DNA of 64,000 nt, from positions 248,001 to 312,000 of the forward strand of contig NZ_WJNH01000003.1 of the NCBI RefSeq assembly GCF_009649735.1, read 5' to 3'. The position numbers and the translations under genes were made by a program. This document shows, in pieces, positions 44,197 through 53,179 of the stretch. Every line of letters starts with the position of its first letter. Positions within the stretch are counted from its first letter, which is position 1. The DNA comes from Salinibacillus xinjiangensis (GTDB lineage: Bacteria > Bacillota > Bacilli > Bacillales > Alkalibacillaceae). The notes beneath the pieces are model-generated. The model was not told the DNA's origin and ran no database searches. It saw only the letters and a program-made list of their open reading frames with translations.

Positions 44197-44913
44197 TTGA
44201 AAGCGTTCTATCCTGAGCAAAGATTGGGATCCTCATCAATGGGGGAGAGAGTTGCGGCTGATTTGAGAATGCGCATTATCTCCCATGACATCGAAAAAGA
44301 GACCCTATTATCTGAAAACCAATTATCAAAAGAATATCAGGTTAGCCGATCACCAATAAGGGATGCACTTAAGATGCTTGAAAAAGAAGATTTAATTGAA
44401 CTCAAAAGAATGGGTGCTGAAGTCATCGGGATAACCGAGAAGGATATTGAAGAAATCTATGATGTAAGACTCATGATTGAATCCTTTGTCTTTCGAAGAA
44501 TCCTTAATAAAGACAATCAGAGGCTTGTTCTTCAATTGCAGAAGATTTTAGAGATGATGAAGGTAGCTATAAAGTACAAAGATGCCACTGAGTTTACCTT
44601 TAAGGATATTGAGTTTCACGAAACCATTATCACATCGATTGAGCACAGGCATATCGGCATTCTCTGGACAAATTTGAAACCAGTTGTAGAATGTTTAGTT
44701 TTATTAGATATGAGACATCGTATGCAGGAAAACTACGAGGATTTTGATCGGGTCATTTCCAATCACGAGCTATTCATCCAATCCATTATGAAAAAGGATG
44801 AGCAATTAGTTGAAAAGGCTTTCTATAAAAACTTTAATGATGTTCAGAAACAGTCAGATGGGTTATGGCACAACACAGAATACTTAAAGAGAGCGAGTGA
44901 CTATCATGAATAA
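44197..44913 (+). CDS. gntR: Gluconate operon repressor
   Basis: 238 residues from TTG 44197 (AAGGTGG upstream). GntR winged HTH at about 15-75 (SENQLSKEYQVSRSPIRDALKMLEKEDLIEL) and an FCD effector domain (YDVRLMIESFVFRRIL, FHETIITSIEHRHIGILW, HELFIQSI). The exact gnt operator before it and gntK/gntP after it identify the gene. Its stop overlaps the gntK start. Confidence 0.92.
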   Translation: MKAFYPEQRLGSSSMGERVAADLRMRIISHDIEKETLLSENQLSKEYQVSRSPIRDALKMLEKEDLIELKRMGAEVIGITEKDIEEIYDVRLMIESFVFRRILNKDNQRLVLQLQKILEMMKVAIKYKDATEFTFKDIEFHETIITSIEHRHIGILWTNLKPVVECLVLLDMRHRMQENYEDFDRVISNHELFIQSIMKKDEQLVEKAFYKNFNDVQKQSDGLWHNTEYLKRASDYHE

Positions 44914-46450
44914 ACCAAAGTTTATGCTTGGCGTAGATATTGGTACAACAAGTACGAAAGCGGTTTTATATCAAAAATCAGGTGAAATAATCGCGGAAGA
45001 AAACAACGGTTATGATCTATATACACCCGATATAAATACTGCGGAACAGGACCCGGAAGAAATTTTTCAGGCCGTTCTGCTCTCGATTGGAAATGTAATG
45101 AAAAAGTCCGGCATAAATCCTGAAGACCTTTCTTTTATTTCCTTTAGCAGTGCCATGCACAGCTTAATCGCCATTGATGAAAATAACCAGCCATTAACAC
45201 AGTGCATCACTTGGGCAGATAACAGAAGCTCCAAATGGGCAAAGAAAATTAAGGAAGAATTGAACGGACATGACATTTATCGAAGAACTGGGACACCTAT
45301 CCACCCTATGTCACCTTTATGCAAGATTGCTTGGATTGAACATGACAAACCAGCGCTTGCGAAAAAGACAAAAAAATATATCGGTATTAAGGAATATGTA
45401 TTTTATAAATTGTTCAACGATTACGCCGTAGATTATTCTCTCGCATCTGCCATGGGACTGTTTAACCTAGAGGGGCTTACCTGGGACGAAGAGGCGTTAA
45501 AGGTGGCTGGGATTTCAGCGGACAAGCTTTCCCGCTTGGTATCCACAAAAGAATTTTTTACTGGATGCAATGAGTCCTATGCGAAACAAATGGGGATTTT
45601 ACCAGAAACATACTTTGTTATCGGTGCCAGTGATGGGGTGCTATCCAATATTGGAGTAAACGCTGTTAAAGAAGGGGAAGTGGCAGTTACAATTGGGACA
45701 AGCGGTGCAATTCGAACCGTTATTCCTAAACCTCACACTGATCCAAAAGGACGTACCTTCTGCTATGCACTGACCGAGGATCATTGGGTGATTGGCGGGC
45801 CAGTCAATAATGGCGGGATTGTCTTCCGCTGGATACGGGATGAATTAGCTGACAGTGAAGTGGAGACTGCAAAGCGCCTAGGGATTGATCCTTATGATGT
45901 CCTGACTGAAATTGCAGAAAAGGTAAAGCCTGGAGCCAATGGGTTGATCTTTCATCCCTTCCTGTCTGGAGAAAGGGCACCGATATGGAATGCCAATGTG
46001 CGCGGATCCTTTATCGGACTGACCTTAAATCATAAAAAAGAGCACATGGTTCGTGCTGCACTAGAAGGTGTTATTTACAACCTTTATACTGTGTTCCTAG
46101 CTTTAACTGAAGCGATGGACACGCCTGTAACGGCTATCAAGGCAACGGGAGGGTTTGCCAAATCCGAATTATGGCGGCAAATGCTTGCGGATGTGTTCGA
46201 TCAGGATGTTGTCATTCCGGAAAGCTATGAATCATCCTGTTTGGGAGCCTGTTTATTAGGTCTTTACGCACTTAATGAAATTGATTCCTTTAATGTTGCT
46301 GAGGATTACATTGGTTCTACTCACCAGCACCAGCCAAATCCGGATTACGTTAAAGAATATCGAAAACTCATGCCTACGTTTATCAATATCTCACGTTCTC
46401 TGACAACCGCGTATGAAGAGATTGCGGACTATCAAACAGAACTACAATAG
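44906..46450 (+). CDS. gntK: Gluconokinase
   Basis: 514 residues of the FGGY carbohydrate-kinase family: FMLGVDIGTTSTKAVLY phosphate loop, FSSAMHSLIAID, ITWADNRS, GTSGAIRTVIP, GPVNNGGIVFRW, FLSGERAPIWN, KATGGFAKSELWRQMLAD. Length and phrases agree with Bacillus GntK, which phosphorylates gluconate to 6-phosphogluconate. Starts at ATG 44906 (open from GTG 44897), overlapping the gntR stop by eight bases. Unlike E. coli gluconokinase, this is the FGGY type. Confidence 0.94.
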   Translation: MNKPKFMLGVDIGTTSTKAVLYQKSGEIIAEENNGYDLYTPDINTAEQDPEEIFQAVLLSIGNVMKKSGINPEDLSFISFSSAMHSLIAIDENNQPLTQCITWADNRSSKWAKKIKEELNGHDIYRRTGTPIHPMSPLCKIAWIEHDKPALAKKTKKYIGIKEYVFYKLFNDYAVDYSLASAMGLFNLEGLTWDEEALKVAGISADKLSRLVSTKEFFTGCNESYAKQMGILPETYFVIGASDGVLSNIGVNAVKEGEVAVTIGTSGAIRTVIPKPHTDPKGRTFCYALTEDHWVIGGPVNNGGIVFRWIRDELADSEVETAKRLGIDPYDVLTEIAEKVKPGANGLIFHPFLSGERAPIWNANVRGSFIGLTLNHKKEHMVRAALEGVIYNLYTVFLALTEAMDTPVTAIKATGGFAKSELWRQMLADVFDQDVVIPESYESSCLGACLLGLYALNEIDSFNVAEDYIGSTHQHQPNPDYVKEYRKLMPTFINISRSLTTAYEEIADYQTELQ

Positions 46451-46488
46451 CAACAAGCATTTAACAACTAAGATGGGAGAGAGAAAAC

Positions 46489-47850
46489 ATGTTTGAAAAT
46501 ATTTTTCCACTAATTATCGTCGCATTAGGTGTAGGGGTACTATTACTACTTATTACCAAGCTACAAATCAATACGTTTATTTCTTTAATTATCACGGCAT
46601 TTCTTGTTGCTCTGGCTCTAGGAATGCCCCTTGATCAAATTGTTTCATCGATCGAATCGGGTATGGGTGGAACACTCGGCAGTATCGCTTTAATCTTTGG
46701 TTTTGGTGCTATCTTAGGCCGGTTAGTAGCTGATGCAGGTGGTGCCCAGCGCATCGCAATCACATTAATTGATAAATTTGGCGAGAAACGAATTCAGTGG
46801 GCAGTTGTAATCGCTTCATTTATTATTGGTATTGCTCTATTCTTTGAAGTTGGACTCGTTCTATTAATTCCGATTGTTTACCAAATTGCGAAAGAACTCA
46901 AAGTATCACCGTTGTATTTGGGAATCCCAATGACAGCAGCGTTATCGGTTACACACGGATTTTTACCTCCTCATCCAGGTCCGACTGTTATTGCACAGCA
47001 GTATGAAGCAAATATTGGCATGGTATTAATCTATGGAATTATCATTGCTATTCCAACTGTTATCATTGCAGGTCCTTTATTTACAAAGCTTGCACAGAAA
47101 ATCACACCAGAATCCTTTAATAAAACGGGGGATTTGACAGCTATTGGTGAAGCAAAATCCTTTAAAATTGAAAATACACCTAGCTTTGGTGTTAGTGTGT
47201 TAACCTCACTATTTCCAGTCATCTTAATGGCTCTAACAACCATTGTGGATTTAGTACAGGATCTTGGAAACGTTTCAGATAATCTGTTATTCGATATCAT
47301 TCATCTCATAGGTCAACCAACAACTGCATTATTAATCTCTGTAATACTAGCTATTTATACGATGGGAGTGCAACGTAACATCCCGATGAAGCAAGTTATG
47401 ACATCAGCTGAAGAATCCATCCGCGCCATTGGTATGATGCTACTAATCATTGGTGGCGGTGGTGTCTTAAAGCAGGTACTCATTGATGGTGGAGTTGGAG
47501 ATGCCGTAGCCAATTTGTTTGAAGGCTCACAAATGTCACCATTAATCCTTGCCTGGTTGATTGCAGCTATCCTTAGAATTGCGCTTGGTTCTGCAACGGT
47601 TGCCGCACTTACCACAGCTGGTCTGGTCATTCCGTTAATGCAGGGAAGTGCTGTTGATCCAGCCTTGATGGTACTCGCAACAGGAGCAGGAAGCTTAATC
47701 GCCTCTCACGTAAACGACGCAGGCTTCTGGATGTTCAAGGAATTCTTTGGCTTAAGTGTTAAAGAAACCTTTGCCACCTGGACATTCTTAGAAACGGTTA
47801 TTTCCGTTGTCGGTCTTGTGGGCGTGTTAGTTATTAATTTATTTGTCTAA
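46489..47850 (+). CDS. gntP: Gluconate permease
   Basis: 453 residues, about 12-14 hydrophobic segments, GntP family (FENIFPLIIVALGVGVLLLL, GFGAILGRLVADAGGAQRIA, THGFLPPHPGPTVIA, LIASHVNDAGFWMFKEFF). Takes up gluconate with H+. Third gene of gntRKP; the gntZ (6-phosphogluconate dehydrogenase) gene that ends the B. subtilis operon is missing here. Confidence 0.95.
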   Translation: MFENIFPLIIVALGVGVLLLLITKLQINTFISLIITAFLVALALGMPLDQIVSSIESGMGGTLGSIALIFGFGAILGRLVADAGGAQRIAITLIDKFGEKRIQWAVVIASFIIGIALFFEVGLVLLIPIVYQIAKELKVSPLYLGIPMTAALSVTHGFLPPHPGPTVIAQQYEANIGMVLIYGIIIAIPTVIIAGPLFTKLAQKITPESFNKTGDLTAIGEAKSFKIENTPSFGVSVLTSLFPVILMALTTIVDLVQDLGNVSDNLLFDIIHLIGQPTTALLISVILAIYTMGVQRNIPMKQVMTSAEESIRAIGMMLLIIGGGGVLKQVLIDGGVGDAVANLFEGSQMSPLILAWLIAAILRIALGSATVAALTTAGLVIPLMQGSAVDPALMVLATGAGSLIASHVNDAGFWMFKEFFGLSVKETFATWTFLETVISVVGLVGVLVINLFV

Positions 47851-47901
47851 ATTACTTTTCAGAAGGCTATGTTAAAGTTAAATGTTGATATTTATAGAAA
47901 A

Positions 47902-47938
47902 ACAGAACTTCCATAAAATTGGGAGTTCTGTTTGTTTA
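47902..47938 (+). terminator. Terminator of gntRKP
   Basis: CAGAACTTCC / GGAGTTCTG stem with a 9-base loop, then TTTGTTT. Confidence 0.8.
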
Positions 47939-48023
47939 TAGCTTATTGAACTACTCCCCGTTAGTTATATATAAAGACTTACTCAATAATTACATATTAT
48001 ATAAATGATGTGACAATAAGTCA

Positions 48024-48308
48024 TTATTTCTTATCTTTTCGTTCTAAAAGTATAGGTGCTATATTTAGTAAGATAGAAACAATTGTCAAAACCCATAATG
48101 CCCTTTCCATACCAGGTACTACATCCCCTAAAGCTGCCCAATCTTCCACTTCTACCCACTCCGATACAAGACTGTATTCTGCACAAAGTGTTAATGCTGT
48201 AAATGATAATCCCATCGCCATAGCAAACTTATAATCCTTTCCTGCTAAATACATATAAAGATTTATAATAGTTACTACTATTGCAATAACCCCTAATATT
48301 ACCCACAT
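48024..48308 (-). CDS. Hypothetical membrane protein, three segments
   Basis: 94 residues: helices at 3-22, 28-48 (GKDYKFAMAMGLSFTALTLCAEY) and 68-87, ending ERKDKK. GGGGGAA upstream of ATG. Unrecognised. Isolated gene. Confidence 0.6.
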   Translation of the reverse strand: MWVILGVIAIVVTIINLYMYLAGKDYKFAMAMGLSFTALTLCAEYSLVSEWVEVEDWAALGDVVPGMERALWVLTIVSILLNIAPILLERKDKK

Positions 48309-48921
48309 AACTATTCCCCCATATATTTTTATTTATACCGTGCAATAATACTAATGTGCTTCATCTCAATTTTTTGCATTATATTTTATCAGACATTAAA
48401 ACGTCTAATCTTGTTTTACAGTAAATGCTCTTCCTTTTGTGATTTCTTATTGAACAAACCTGCCCGTCAGTTGAACAAGCCCATCCTGTTCCTCTATCTA
48501 TATTTTAACATAAAACCCAGAAAAACTTTCCAAAAAATGGAGCATATCATAATTAACATCACAAGTTACATTAAAAAGAACATAGCTTTTAAAACCTTTT
48601 TAGCACCTTTATTTCACGCTATACAAAAATCTATGTACACTTCTTAAAAGGGTTGCTAATTATCACATCAATTTAAGAGTTAAATACTAATAAATGTTGA
48701 TATATCAACAAAAATAGGAGTACGAAACGCTGTCCGTATTGTACTCCTATTTTGTACGATATTTATTGTTTTCTCTCCTAGAATTGAACCCGTTACATTT
48801 ATCAGGAAATTCTTTTATATTATTGTCGTCTTCAAAAGCACCTATATTATTGGTGCTTTTTCATTTGGACATTTTTAGATATACTTGTTGTCATACGAAT
48901 CGATTAGTTAGGATGATTAAA
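48309..48921. other. Gene-free AT-rich stretch with palindrome and terminator-like hairpin
   Basis: No believable gene. It contains a perfect 16-base palindrome TGTTGATATATCAACA (48695-48710), immediately followed by ATAGGAGTAC / GTACTCCTAT (48714-48750) with TTTTG after it, i.e. a strong hairpin resembling a terminator. An RNA spanning 48400-48755 ending at that hairpin is possible but unsupported. The open frame 48354-48647 has poor codon character and no ribosome site. Confidence 0.5.
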
Positions 48922-49524
48922 ATGGCAAAGCAAAAATATTATGTCGTATGGTCTGGTAGGAAAACGGGTATTTTCACCTCATGGGATGAATGCAAAAAAC
49001 AAGTTCATGGTGTAAAAGGAGCTCGTTATAAATCATTCACTTCCAAGCAAGAAGCAGAGGAAGCATTTGAAAATGGTTCAAATCCAACTGTCTCGAAAAA
49101 CCGTCCAACCAAGTCTAATTATATTGAGGAAAGTATCTCTGTGGATGCTGCCTGTAGTGGAAATCCTGGCGATATGGAATATAAGGGCGTCATTACCAAG
49201 GATGGACAGGAAATTTTCCACCACGGACCTGTTCCTAATGGGACAAACAATATCGGCGAGTTTATTGCCATTGTACATGCTCTAGCATATTTGCAGAAAA
49301 AGAAAAGCAATATGCCCATCTACTCCGATTCAGCAACAGCTCTCAGCTGGGTGAGAAAAAAACGACCCAACACGAAGTTACGCAGGGATCAGTCAACTGA
49401 AGAAGTTTGGAAACTAATTGACCGTGCTACCAAATGGTTGGAGCAAAATACATACTCAAACAAGCTATTAAAGTGGGAAACCCATTTATGGGGAGAGAGT
49501 AAGGCTGACTTTGGACGAAAGTAG
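48922..49524 (+). CDS. Ribonuclease H with N-terminal RNase H1-type hybrid-binding domain
   Basis: 200 residues from ATG 48922 (AGGA nine bases upstream; the long upstream open frame is not used). Residues 1-48 are the caulimovirus viroplasmin/RNase H1 hybrid-binding domain (YYVVWSGRKTGIFTSWDECKKQV, ARYKSFTSKQEAEEAF). The RNase H fold follows with VDAACSGNPGDMEYKG (catalytic Asp), NNIGEFIAIVHAL (Glu), PIYSDSATALSWV (Asp), and ESKADFGRK (final Asp). Cleaves RNA in RNA-DNA hybrids. Similar to YpdQ/RnhA-type proteins of Bacilli. Confidence 0.9.
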   Translation: MAKQKYYVVWSGRKTGIFTSWDECKKQVHGVKGARYKSFTSKQEAEEAFENGSNPTVSKNRPTKSNYIEESISVDAACSGNPGDMEYKGVITKDGQEIFHHGPVPNGTNNIGEFIAIVHALAYLQKKKSNMPIYSDSATALSWVRKKRPNTKLRRDQSTEEVWKLIDRATKWLEQNTYSNKLLKWETHLWGESKADFGRK

Positions 49525-49546
49525 ATGATATAAAGGGCCCGCCTTA

Positions 49547-49712
49547 TTAGCGAAAGTCGGGCTATAGCATTTACAGGGTTGCGTTTAGCTTAATAGAGCG
49601 ATACTTTAGCATAGGGCGGCCAAGCTTTAGCAAGGACCCATGTAACTTTAGCATTTCAACCGTTCTTCAGCAAACTTGGCGTGAACATCGGCATTTCACA
49701 CCCATCTTCGGC
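49547..49712. repeat. 21-bp periodic array of TTTAGCA motifs (array D)
   Basis: The five-base anchor (T/C)(T/C)(A/G)GC starts at 49547, 49564, 49585, 49606, 49627, 49648, 49667, 49688 and 49708; five of the eight steps are exactly 21 bases. The motif is CTTTAGCAT in the middle copies and drifts to CTTCGGCA on the right. Eight to twelve intervening bases are not conserved. The same motif and period recur at 56155-56303. No gene lies between 49525 and 49831. Confidence 0.7.
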
Positions 49713-49831
49713 ACCACACTCACGTCCATATTCATCCCATCATACACATTAAATCCTATTTCCAGCAGGGATTCATGAAAAACTTTTCGAAATAATAAAT
49801 ATAGAGTATTCAATAAGAGAGGAGTAATAGA

Positions 49832-50824
49832 ATGGATTCATTTCATGCATTAGTAGTCAATCAAAAAGAGGATCAATTCACCTCTGAACTTCAGCAGCTA
49901 ACAACGTATGATTTACCAAAAGGCGAGGTCCTCATCCGCGTTCATTATTCTTCCGTCAATTACAAAGACAGTCTAGCTAGCATTCCCAATGGCAATGTAG
50001 TCAAAAATTATCCCATGGTACCTGGAATTGACTTGGCAGGTGAAGTTGTTTCCTCTGAGGATTCTCATTTCCAACCAGGGGATCAGGTGATTGCGACGAG
50101 CTATGAAATCGGGGTGTCTCATTTTGGAGGATATAGTGAATATGCCCGAATACCAGCAAAATGGATTGTACCATTACCAAAGAATTTATCGTTAGAAGAG
50201 GCGATGATTATTGGTACTGCAGGATTTACGGCTGCTTTGTCTGTTCAGCGTTTACAGGATAACAACGTAACACCTGATAAAGGTAAAGTGCTCGTAACTG
50301 GTGCAACAGGTGGAGTTGGTAGTTTTGCCGTGGCTATTTTATCGAAGCTAGGCTATGAGGTTGAAGCAAGTACAGGTAAAGAGTCTGAGCAAGAGTATTT
50401 AAAGAACCTCGGTGCGGATACGATTGTTTCCCGTGAAGAAGTATTTGATGGGAAAGTTAGAGCACTAGGCAAGCAAAAATGGGCGGCAGCTGTTGACCCT
50501 GTCGGAGGTGAGCCGCTTGCATCTGTATTAAGTCAAATACAGTATGGTGGATCGGTGGCGGTAAGTGGCTTAACTGCAGGGACAAAGGTACCTACTGCCG
50601 TCTTTCCATTTATCTTAAGAGGTGTTAATTTACTCGGGATTGACTCCGTATATTGTCCTATGGAGACACGTCTAAAAACATGGGAACAGCTAGCAACTGA
50701 TTTTAAACCAGAACATCTAGCATCCTTTGTGCAACAAGAGGTCACATTAAGTGAACTCCCTGATGTTTTACCCAGACTGTTAAAAGGTCAGGCACGGGGG
50801 AGATTTATCGTACGATTAAAATAG
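49832..50824 (+). CDS. yhfP: YhdH/YhfP-family NADP-dependent quinone oxidoreductase (acryloyl-CoA reductase-like)
   Basis: 330 residues, medium-chain dehydrogenase fold without the zinc ligands: VHYSSVNYKDSLASIPNGNV, MVPGIDLAGEVVSS, FGGYSEYARIPAKWIVPLP, IIGTAGFTAALSVQRL, VTGATGGVGSFAVAILSKLGY, AVDPVGGEPLASVLSQIQYG. Long stretches equal those of B. subtilis YhfP. Family members reduce alkenals, quinones or acryloyl-CoA with NADPH. RBS GAGAGGAG. Confidence 0.9.
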   Translation: MDSFHALVVNQKEDQFTSELQQLTTYDLPKGEVLIRVHYSSVNYKDSLASIPNGNVVKNYPMVPGIDLAGEVVSSEDSHFQPGDQVIATSYEIGVSHFGGYSEYARIPAKWIVPLPKNLSLEEAMIIGTAGFTAALSVQRLQDNNVTPDKGKVLVTGATGGVGSFAVAILSKLGYEVEASTGKESEQEYLKNLGADTIVSREEVFDGKVRALGKQKWAAAVDPVGGEPLASVLSQIQYGGSVAVSGLTAGTKVPTAVFPFILRGVNLLGIDSVYCPMETRLKTWEQLATDFKPEHLASFVQQEVTLSELPDVLPRLLKGQARGRFIVRLK

Positions 50825-50839
50825 ATAATGGGGGATAAA

Positions 50840-51187
50840 ATGAATAAAACGTTGCTACACTTTGAGGGGTTTTGCGTGTTGGTCTTAAGTGCCATGGTTT
50901 ACGCGATGTTAGATTATAGCTGGCTCATGTTTTTTCTACTATTATTAACTCCAGATTTATCAATGCTAGGTTATTTCATCAATCAAATGCAGGGGGCAGT
51001 TATTTATAATATTTTTCATTCGTATTTCATACCATTTCTTGTGATTTTAATCGGAATATGGATCTCTTATTCAATTCTATTAGCCGTTGGACTGATATGG
51101 ACGGCTCATATCGGGATGGACCGCATGATAGGGTATGGACTGAAATATCCGACTGATTTTAAGGATACTCACTTGCAACGGGTATAA
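50840..51187 (+). CDS. DUF4260 membrane protein
   Basis: 115 residues from ATG 50840 (GGGGGATAAA upstream). Several hydrophobic stretches and the family end WTAHIGMDRMIGYGLKYPTDFKDTHLQ, which is the DUF4260 signature. 15 bases after yhfP, so probably an operon of two. Function unknown. Confidence 0.85.
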   Translation: MNKTLLHFEGFCVLVLSAMVYAMLDYSWLMFFLLLLTPDLSMLGYFINQMQGAVIYNIFHSYFIPFLVILIGIWISYSILLAVGLIWTAHIGMDRMIGYGLKYPTDFKDTHLQRV

Positions 51188-51189
51188 TA

Positions 51190-51232
51190 ACAAAGGACAA
51201 GTATGAAAGTTTGTACTTGTCCTTTGTTTCAT
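51190..51232. terminator. Terminator after DUF4260 gene
   Basis: AAAGGACAAGTA / TACTTGTCCTTT 12-bp stem and TTTC tail; shared with the convergent DsbA-like gene. Confidence 0.85.
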
Positions 51233-51967
51233 TTATTGATCATCTTTTTCTGGAACGGCACAACTTCCATCTGCACAAAAAGCATCGTTGGCACCATCAC
51301 CTGATAGGTCTTCAAATATTGGCTTTGGATGTTCTTCTTCCCACACTTTTTCTAGAGCATTCATGAAGGTCTCCAATGGCTGAGCACCAGAAATGGCATA
51401 TTTTTGATTTATGATGAAGAAAGGTACGCCTTGAACCCCATATTGTTGGGCTAAATTTTCATCAATGCGTACATCATTTGCATAAGCATTTTTGTCTCGA
51501 ATCACTTCAAGGGCAGTCTCTCGATTCAGACCCGTATCCTCAGCAATATCAGCAAGGGTGTCTTCATCACTTAAATTTTTCGATTCCGTGAAATAGGCAT
51601 ATAGAAGTTTATTCGTTGCTTCCTTCTCTTTACCTTGTTCCTTCGCAAACTTAGCCAAACGATGGGCATCAAACGTGTTTGTCGGCTTCATGTTATCAAA
51701 GTTGAACGTTAGACCAACATCTGCTGCTTGTTTGCCGACTCCTTCATTGGCTCTCTTCGCTTCCTCAACACTCATGCCATATTTAGAAGCAAGAGCCTCG
51801 TGAATACTTTTCCCATTGTATTCCTGTGCATTTGGATCTAATTCAAAGCTTTTAAATTCTAGTTCCACATCATTTTGGTGGGGAAAACGATCCAATGCCT
51901 GTTCAAGTCTTGTCTTACCTATATAACAGAATGGACATACAAAATCTGACCATACTTCGATTTTCAT
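51233..51967 (-). CDS. DsbA-family oxidoreductase, FrnE-like
   Basis: 244 residues, cytosolic (no signal peptide): IEVWSDFVCPFCYIGKTRLEQAL with CPFC active site, the helical insert (SKYGMSVEEAKRANEG, FDAHRLAKFA), and cis-proline GVQGVPFFIINQKYAISGAQ. FrnE-type proteins are DsbA-like thioredoxin-fold enzymes of oxidative stress or polyketide pathways. GAGGTG upstream. A C-terminal pair of cysteines (FCADGSC) is an extra possible redox centre. Divergent from the mhqO-like gene. Confidence 0.88.
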   Translation of the reverse strand: MKIEVWSDFVCPFCYIGKTRLEQALDRFPHQNDVELEFKSFELDPNAQEYNGKSIHEALASKYGMSVEEAKRANEGVGKQAADVGLTFNFDNMKPTNTFDAHRLAKFAKEQGKEKEATNKLLYAYFTESKNLSDEDTLADIAEDTGLNRETALEVIRDKNAYANDVRIDENLAQQYGVQGVPFFIINQKYAISGAQPLETFMNALEKVWEEEHPKPIFEDLSGDGANDAFCADGSCAVPEKDDQ

Positions 51968-52063
51968 AATAACACCTCATTTTTATTTCATTATTTGGAT
52001 TTTAGCACAGTCCATTTAAGACACCAAGATAGTTGCTCAGGCATCCATGATTTCGTTTTGACG

Positions 52064-52083
52064 ATACTTCGAATTCGTGATAT
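52064..52083. promoter_or_regulatory. Palindrome resembling an MhqR operator
   Basis: ATACTTCGAATTCGTGATAT has an 8-base perfect centre CGAATTCG and partly matched flanks; B. subtilis MhqR sites have the form ATCTCGAAtTCGAGAT. It lies 97 bases before the mhqO-like gene and also upstream of the divergent DsbA-like gene. Confidence 0.5.
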
Positions 52084-52179
52084 ATTTATTTTGAATTAAA
52101 GATATTCTAATTTAAAATAATAATACAATTTCACGAATAGGCTAAACTATTCACTAGTGATACTTGGGAGGTTGAAATT

Positions 52180-53163
52180 TTGAACGGATTAAAAGGATTA
52201 CACCACGTAACAGCGATTACGAGTAGTGCTGAGAAAAACTATGAATTTTTTACTTATGTACTAGGAATGCGTCTCGTAAAAAAAACAGTCAATCAGGATG
52301 ACATTCAAACTTATCATCTGTTCTTTGCCGATGATAAGGGCAGTCCTGGAACTGATATGACCTTCTTTGATTTTCCTGGTATTCCAAAAGGAGTACATGG
52401 CACCAATGAAATTTTCAAAACCTCATTCCGTGTGCCAGGTGATCAAGCGTTAGATTATTGGGTAAAACGTTTTGATCGTCTAGATGTGAAGCATTCAGGC
52501 ATTAAGGAACAGTTTGGTACGAAAACTCTTTTCTTTGTTGACTTTGATGATCAACAATACCAACTCATTTCAGATGAACATAATGAGGGAATAGAGTCCG
52601 GAACTCCTTGGCAAAACGGCCCGATTCCTTTAGAATATGCCATAACTGGATTAGGACCTATTTTTGTCCGCATTGAAAACTTTGAGTATTTCAAAGAAAT
52701 GATGGAAAAAGTGCTTCAATTTAAGGAAATCGACAAAGAGGGTTCTTTTCACTTATTTGAAGTAGGCGAAGGAGGCAATGGAGCCCAAGTTGTTGTGGAG
52801 CACAATGTTGTTCTTCCTCAAGCGAGACAAGGCTTTGGTACAGTTCACCATAGCGCCTTCCGCGTTGAAGACCGTTCTGTGCTAGAGGAATGGATCAAGC
52901 GGATGTCGAGCTTCGGTTTTCGCACATCCGGCTATGTCAATCGCCACTTTTTTGAGTCGCTTTATGCCAATGTGGCTCCAGGAATCTTGTTTGAATTTGC
53001 AACAGATGGTCCAGGGTTTATGGGGGATGAGCCTTATGAAACATTAGGTGAAAAATTATCCCTACCACCATTCCTAGAACCGCAACGTGAAGAGATCGAA
53101 AAAATGGTTAGACCCATTGATACGGTAAGGAGTACGAAGGAAATCACGAAAGAATATGAGTAG
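52180..53163 (+). CDS. Ring-cleaving (VOC-fold) dioxygenase, MhqO-like
   Basis: 327 residues from TTG 52180 (GGGAGG upstream): GLHHVTAITSSAEKNYEFFTYVLGMRLVKKTVNQDD at the start, tandem glyoxalase/VOC modules, metal ligands H in GLHHVTA, H in GTVHHSAFRV and E in ILFEFATDGPGF. Members are Fe2+-dependent extradiol dioxygenases for hydroquinone/catechol breakdown (B. subtilis MhqO/MhqE/MhqA). The candidate MhqR site upstream agrees with quinone-stress control. Confidence 0.88.
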   Translation: MNGLKGLHHVTAITSSAEKNYEFFTYVLGMRLVKKTVNQDDIQTYHLFFADDKGSPGTDMTFFDFPGIPKGVHGTNEIFKTSFRVPGDQALDYWVKRFDRLDVKHSGIKEQFGTKTLFFVDFDDQQYQLISDEHNEGIESGTPWQNGPIPLEYAITGLGPIFVRIENFEYFKEMMEKVLQFKEIDKEGSFHLFEVGEGGNGAQVVVEHNVVLPQARQGFGTVHHSAFRVEDRSVLEEWIKRMSSFGFRTSGYVNRHFFESLYANVAPGILFEFATDGPGFMGDEPYETLGEKLSLPPFLEPQREEIEKMVRPIDTVRSTKEITKEYE

Positions 53164-53179
53164 GAGGGAGCCCCAGAAC

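Noticed and set aside
48466-48500. Possible transposase end in the gene desert (minus strand reads LVQLTGRFVQ)
   Set aside because: Too short and unsupported by inverted repeats or any further transposase sequence.
48354-48647. 97-codon open frame in the gene desert
   Set aside because: Very AT-rich, no start signal, unlikely residue pattern.
48739-48921. N-terminal extension of the RNase H gene
   Set aside because: Extension has no ribosome site; AGGA before ATG 48922 and the family start of the hybrid-binding domain fix the shorter form.
49547-49712. CRISPR array for the 21-bp (and 52-bp) periodic repeats
   Set aside because: Conserved part is only about 9 bases, units are degenerate, spacing is too short or spacers are themselves related, and no cas genes are nearby.
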